A DNA stretch of 64,000 nt, from positions 124,001-188,000 of the forward strand of contig NZ_JAUOTO010000002.1 of NCBI RefSeq assembly GCF_030546645.1, written 5' to 3'. The stretch's first letter is position 1. Each line of letters starts with the position of its first letter. Of the stretch, positions 62,072-64,000 are shown piece by piece. This stretch comes from Flavitalea plasmicola (GTDB lineage: Bacteria > Bacteroidota > Bacteroidia > Chitinophagales > Chitinophagaceae). Position numbers and translations under genes: made by a program. The notes under the pieces were generated by a model. It searched no databases. It saw only the letters and a program-made list of their open reading frames with translations, and was not told the origin of the DNA.

Positions 62072-63940
62072 ATGAGACGCGTAATCCTGCTTGCCCTCGG
62101 ATGTTACTTTTTTATCCTGCCCTATTGCCCTGCGCAGCTACCCCAGGGAGATAAAGAGAAGTTTACCCATGCAGACACGTTACGCGGCACCATCACTCCG
62201 GAAAGGGCCTGGTGGGATGTGCTGTATTATGACATCCACGTCACGCCGGATTATGAAAAACGATCCATCAAAGGAACTACGGGTATTCGCCTGGCCGCGC
62301 TCAAGCCGGGGCGACGGCTGCAGCTGGACCTGCAGCAACCGATGAAGGTCGTCTCCATCCTATGGGGGAAAACTTCCCTGAAATATAAAAGAGAGGGCAA
62401 TGCCTTTCATGTGAGCTTCCCCCGTGAGATAAAGAAAGGCAGTATCGAGACCCTTACCGTACAATTCGAAGGCATTCCCCGGCCTGCGGTCCGTCCACCC
62501 TGGGACGGTGGCTGGATCTGGACGAAGGACAAACAAGGGCGGCCCTGGATGAGCGTAGCCTGCCAGGGACTGGGGGCCAGCGTCTGGTACCCTTGCAAGG
62601 ACCACCAAAGCGATGAGCCGGACAGCGGCGCCGCCCTGCATATCACGGTGCCGGATACCCTCATGGCAGTGGGAAATGGCAGGATGCAGGAAGTGAAGCA
62701 AAATGGCAACGGCACCAATACCTATACCTGGCGGGTCGTCAATCCGATCAATAACTATGACATCATTCCCTATATCGGCAAATATGTCAACTTCCATGTG
62801 GACCTGCAGGGAGAAAAGGGCCTCCTGGACTGTAATTATTGGGTGCTGGACTATAACCTTGATATTGCCCGGCAACAATTCAAACAGGCTGACACCATGC
62901 TGCATTGTTTTGAATCCTGGATGGGTCCCTATCCTTTTTACGAGGACGGGTATAAGCTGGTGGAAGCCCCTCATTTAGGAATGGAGCACCAAAGCGCCGT
63001 AGCTTACGGCAATCATTTCGCCAATGGCTACCTGGGGCGGGACCTCTCCGGTACGGGCTGGGGCATGAAATGGGACTTTATCATCGTGCATGAGAGCGGG
63101 CATGAATGGTTCGGGAACAGCATCACCACCAACGACCTGGCCGATATGTGGGTCCATGAAGGCTTCACCAACTATACGGAGACCCTTTACACCACCTGCC
63201 AGGACGGAGTGGAAGCCGGCAATGACTATTGCATCGGCAGCCGCAGGAATATCCGTAATGACAAACCCATTATCGGAGCCTATGGCGTCAACAATGAGGG
63301 TTCGGGCGACATGTATTGTAAAGGAGGCAATATGCTGCACATGATCCGGCAGATGCTGGGGGACTCCAGCTTCCGGGGGCTGCTGCATGGGCTGACGAGC
63401 ACCTTCTACCATAAGACCGTCACCTCCCAGGAGATCGAGTCGTATATCAGCCAGTTTGCGAAAAAAGACCTGTCGAAAGTTTTTAACCAGTATTTACGGA
63501 CCACCCAGGTACCGGAGCTGGAATATAAGTTCAACAGCGGAACGATGCTGTCCTATCATTGGACGAAGTGCGTGTCCGGGTTCAATATGCCCGTGAAGGT
63601 TTCCGTGGCAGGGCAGGCGGAGCAGTGGATCGAGCCGTCGACGGAATGGAAGACATTGAATTTTGGCGGCTCGGGGGCGGCAGCCGATTCAACGAAGGCG
63701 GCTGGGGTGGACTCGGCGAGGGCCGGGAAGGTTGATTCCACCAGGGTGGCGGGTGTGGATTCGGCAAAAGTTGCGGGCGTGGATTCAGCCAGGGCTGTGG
63801 GTGTGGATTCGTCCAGGGCTGTGGGTGTGGATTCTGTCAGAGCGGCGGGTGTGGATTCGACCCGGACAGGAGGGGGAATAGCGCAGCAGGGCCTGGTGGT
63901 CAACAGGAATTTTTATGTGACGGTAAAACAACTGAATTAG
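62072..63940 (+). CDS. M1 family metallopeptidase (aminopeptidase N-like)
   Basis: A 622-aa secreted zinc aminopeptidase: signal peptide (ending near YCPAQ), beta-saddle domain with the YDIHVTPDYEKRSIKGTTG start, substrate Glu region LGMEHQSAVAYGN, zinc site VHESGHEWFGNS and third ligand in HEGFTNYTETLY. Shorter than full aminopeptidase N (no large C-terminal helical domain), as is common in this group. Near the C-terminus (about residues 536-605) seven octapeptide repeats (AGVDSARA type) interrupt the last beta domain before NFYVTVKQLN. Confidence 0.9.
   Translation: MRRVILLALGCYFFILPYCPAQLPQGDKEKFTHADTLRGTITPERAWWDVLYYDIHVTPDYEKRSIKGTTGIRLAALKPGRRLQLDLQQPMKVVSILWGKTSLKYKREGNAFHVSFPREIKKGSIETLTVQFEGIPRPAVRPPWDGGWIWTKDKQGRPWMSVACQGLGASVWYPCKDHQSDEPDSGAALHITVPDTLMAVGNGRMQEVKQNGNGTNTYTWRVVNPINNYDIIPYIGKYVNFHVDLQGEKGLLDCNYWVLDYNLDIARQQFKQADTMLHCFESWMGPYPFYEDGYKLVEAPHLGMEHQSAVAYGNHFANGYLGRDLSGTGWGMKWDFIIVHESGHEWFGNSITTNDLADMWVHEGFTNYTETLYTTCQDGVEAGNDYCIGSRRNIRNDKPIIGAYGVNNEGSGDMYCKGGNMLHMIRQMLGDSSFRGLLHGLTSTFYHKTVTSQEIESYISQFAKKDLSKVFNQYLRTTQVPELEYKFNSGTMLSYHWTKCVSGFNMPVKVSVAGQAEQWIEPSTEWKTLNFGGSGAAADSTKAAGVDSARAGKVDSTRVAGVDSAKVAGVDSARAVGVDSSRAVGVDSVRAAGVDSTRTGGGIAQQGLVVNRNFYVTVKQLN
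63679..63880 (+). repeat. 24-bp coding repeats in the M1 peptidase tail
   Basis: About seven 24-bp units code for AGVDSARA, GKVDSTRV, AGVDSAKV, VGVDSSRA and similar. The unit is in phase with the reading frame and inserted in a C-terminal loop. Confidence 0.85.
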
Positions 63941-63941
63941 A

Positions 63942-64000
63942 TCAAGAGCCCGAGCCGGACTGGGTGAAAGTCTGCGTCGGCGGCTGTACGGCTGGCTGGA
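63942..64000 (-). CDS. Possible C-terminal end of a convergent gene
   Basis: One minus-strand frame is open from the window edge to a TGA at 63942-63944 and ends PPTQTFTQSGSGS, a composition that looks like a natural flexible C-terminus. Only 19 codons are visible, so this is a weak call. Confidence 0.3.
   Translation of the reverse strand, partial: QPAVQPPTQTFTQSGSGS

Overview
The window comes from a fairly GC-rich Bacteroidota genome, most likely a Chitinophagaceae-type soil bacterium. I infer this from gene content (DUF5686, DUF4294, DUF1080 and DUF4833 domains, paralogous FtsX-type ABC permeases, a lone TonB-like protein next to folC, an MIPS-PgpA-GtrA inositol-lipid cluster) and from recurring TAnnTTTG-type -7 promoter boxes with a TTG about 18-21 nt upstream, the Bacteroidota sigma factor pattern. 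I recognise no rRNA, tRNA, CRISPR array or complete insertion sequence.

Layout. 1-6.9 kb holds core metabolism: a lipoprotein fragment, rlmB, a NUDIX hydrolase, metK, a shortened glycogen-synthase-like protein, panC, panD, a flippase-like membrane protein and an rfaE2-type nucleotidyltransferase. 6.9-7.86 kb is non-coding and carries a 419-bp tandem duplication with an almost identical 275-bp core. 7.86-13.3 kb holds a DUF4294 protein, a CcmF/CcmE cytochrome c maturation pair (CcmE has a CxxxY haem site) and a tetR-fabF operon with a perfect palindromic operator. 13.6-21.1 kb holds an agmatinase, two membrane proteins of like build, a radical SAM protein, an SDR, a 58-aa membrane protein, a YbhB protein, a TonB-like protein and folC. 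21-28.2 kb holds an ABC permease, NUDIX, DinB/YfiT, an ABC ATPase, a CAP-domain protein, an SDR and fbp. 28.4-38.2 kb holds aspartate kinase, an L,D-transpeptidase/TonB_C fusion, hppD, purK-purE, a lytic transglycosylase, DUF1080 and GH9 proteins.

The most coherent system is a six-gene, tightly coupled operon on the minus strand at 39.9-46.9 kb: myo-inositol-phosphate synthase, PgpA-type phosphatase, GtrA, DUF5686 barrel, CDP-alcohol phosphatidyltransferase fused to DUF4833, and an Aur1-like PAP2 protein. Read as a pathway it makes inositol phosphate, attaches it to diacylglycerol, dephosphorylates it and probably passes the headgroup to ceramide.

47-64 kb holds a D-threonine-aldolase-like enzyme with RidA, three tandem overlapping paralogous membrane proteins (one internally deleted), an NPP-type phosphodiesterase, a second FtsX-type permease, MutS2 without Smr, a marR-MFS pair with its own operator, MsrA, a lipoprotein, a family-5 solute-binding lipoprotein and an M1 peptidase.

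Five intergenic arrays of a 7-bp unit (YRAGCTG) share one design: a left arm, a short A/T-rich core and an inverted right arm. They sit beside fbp/lysC, hppD/purK, both ends of mutS2, and the solute-binding protein/M1 peptidase genes. One runs into a gene and supplies its lipoprotein signal peptide; another supplies the last residues of an MFS transporter. They are the least explained structure in the window.
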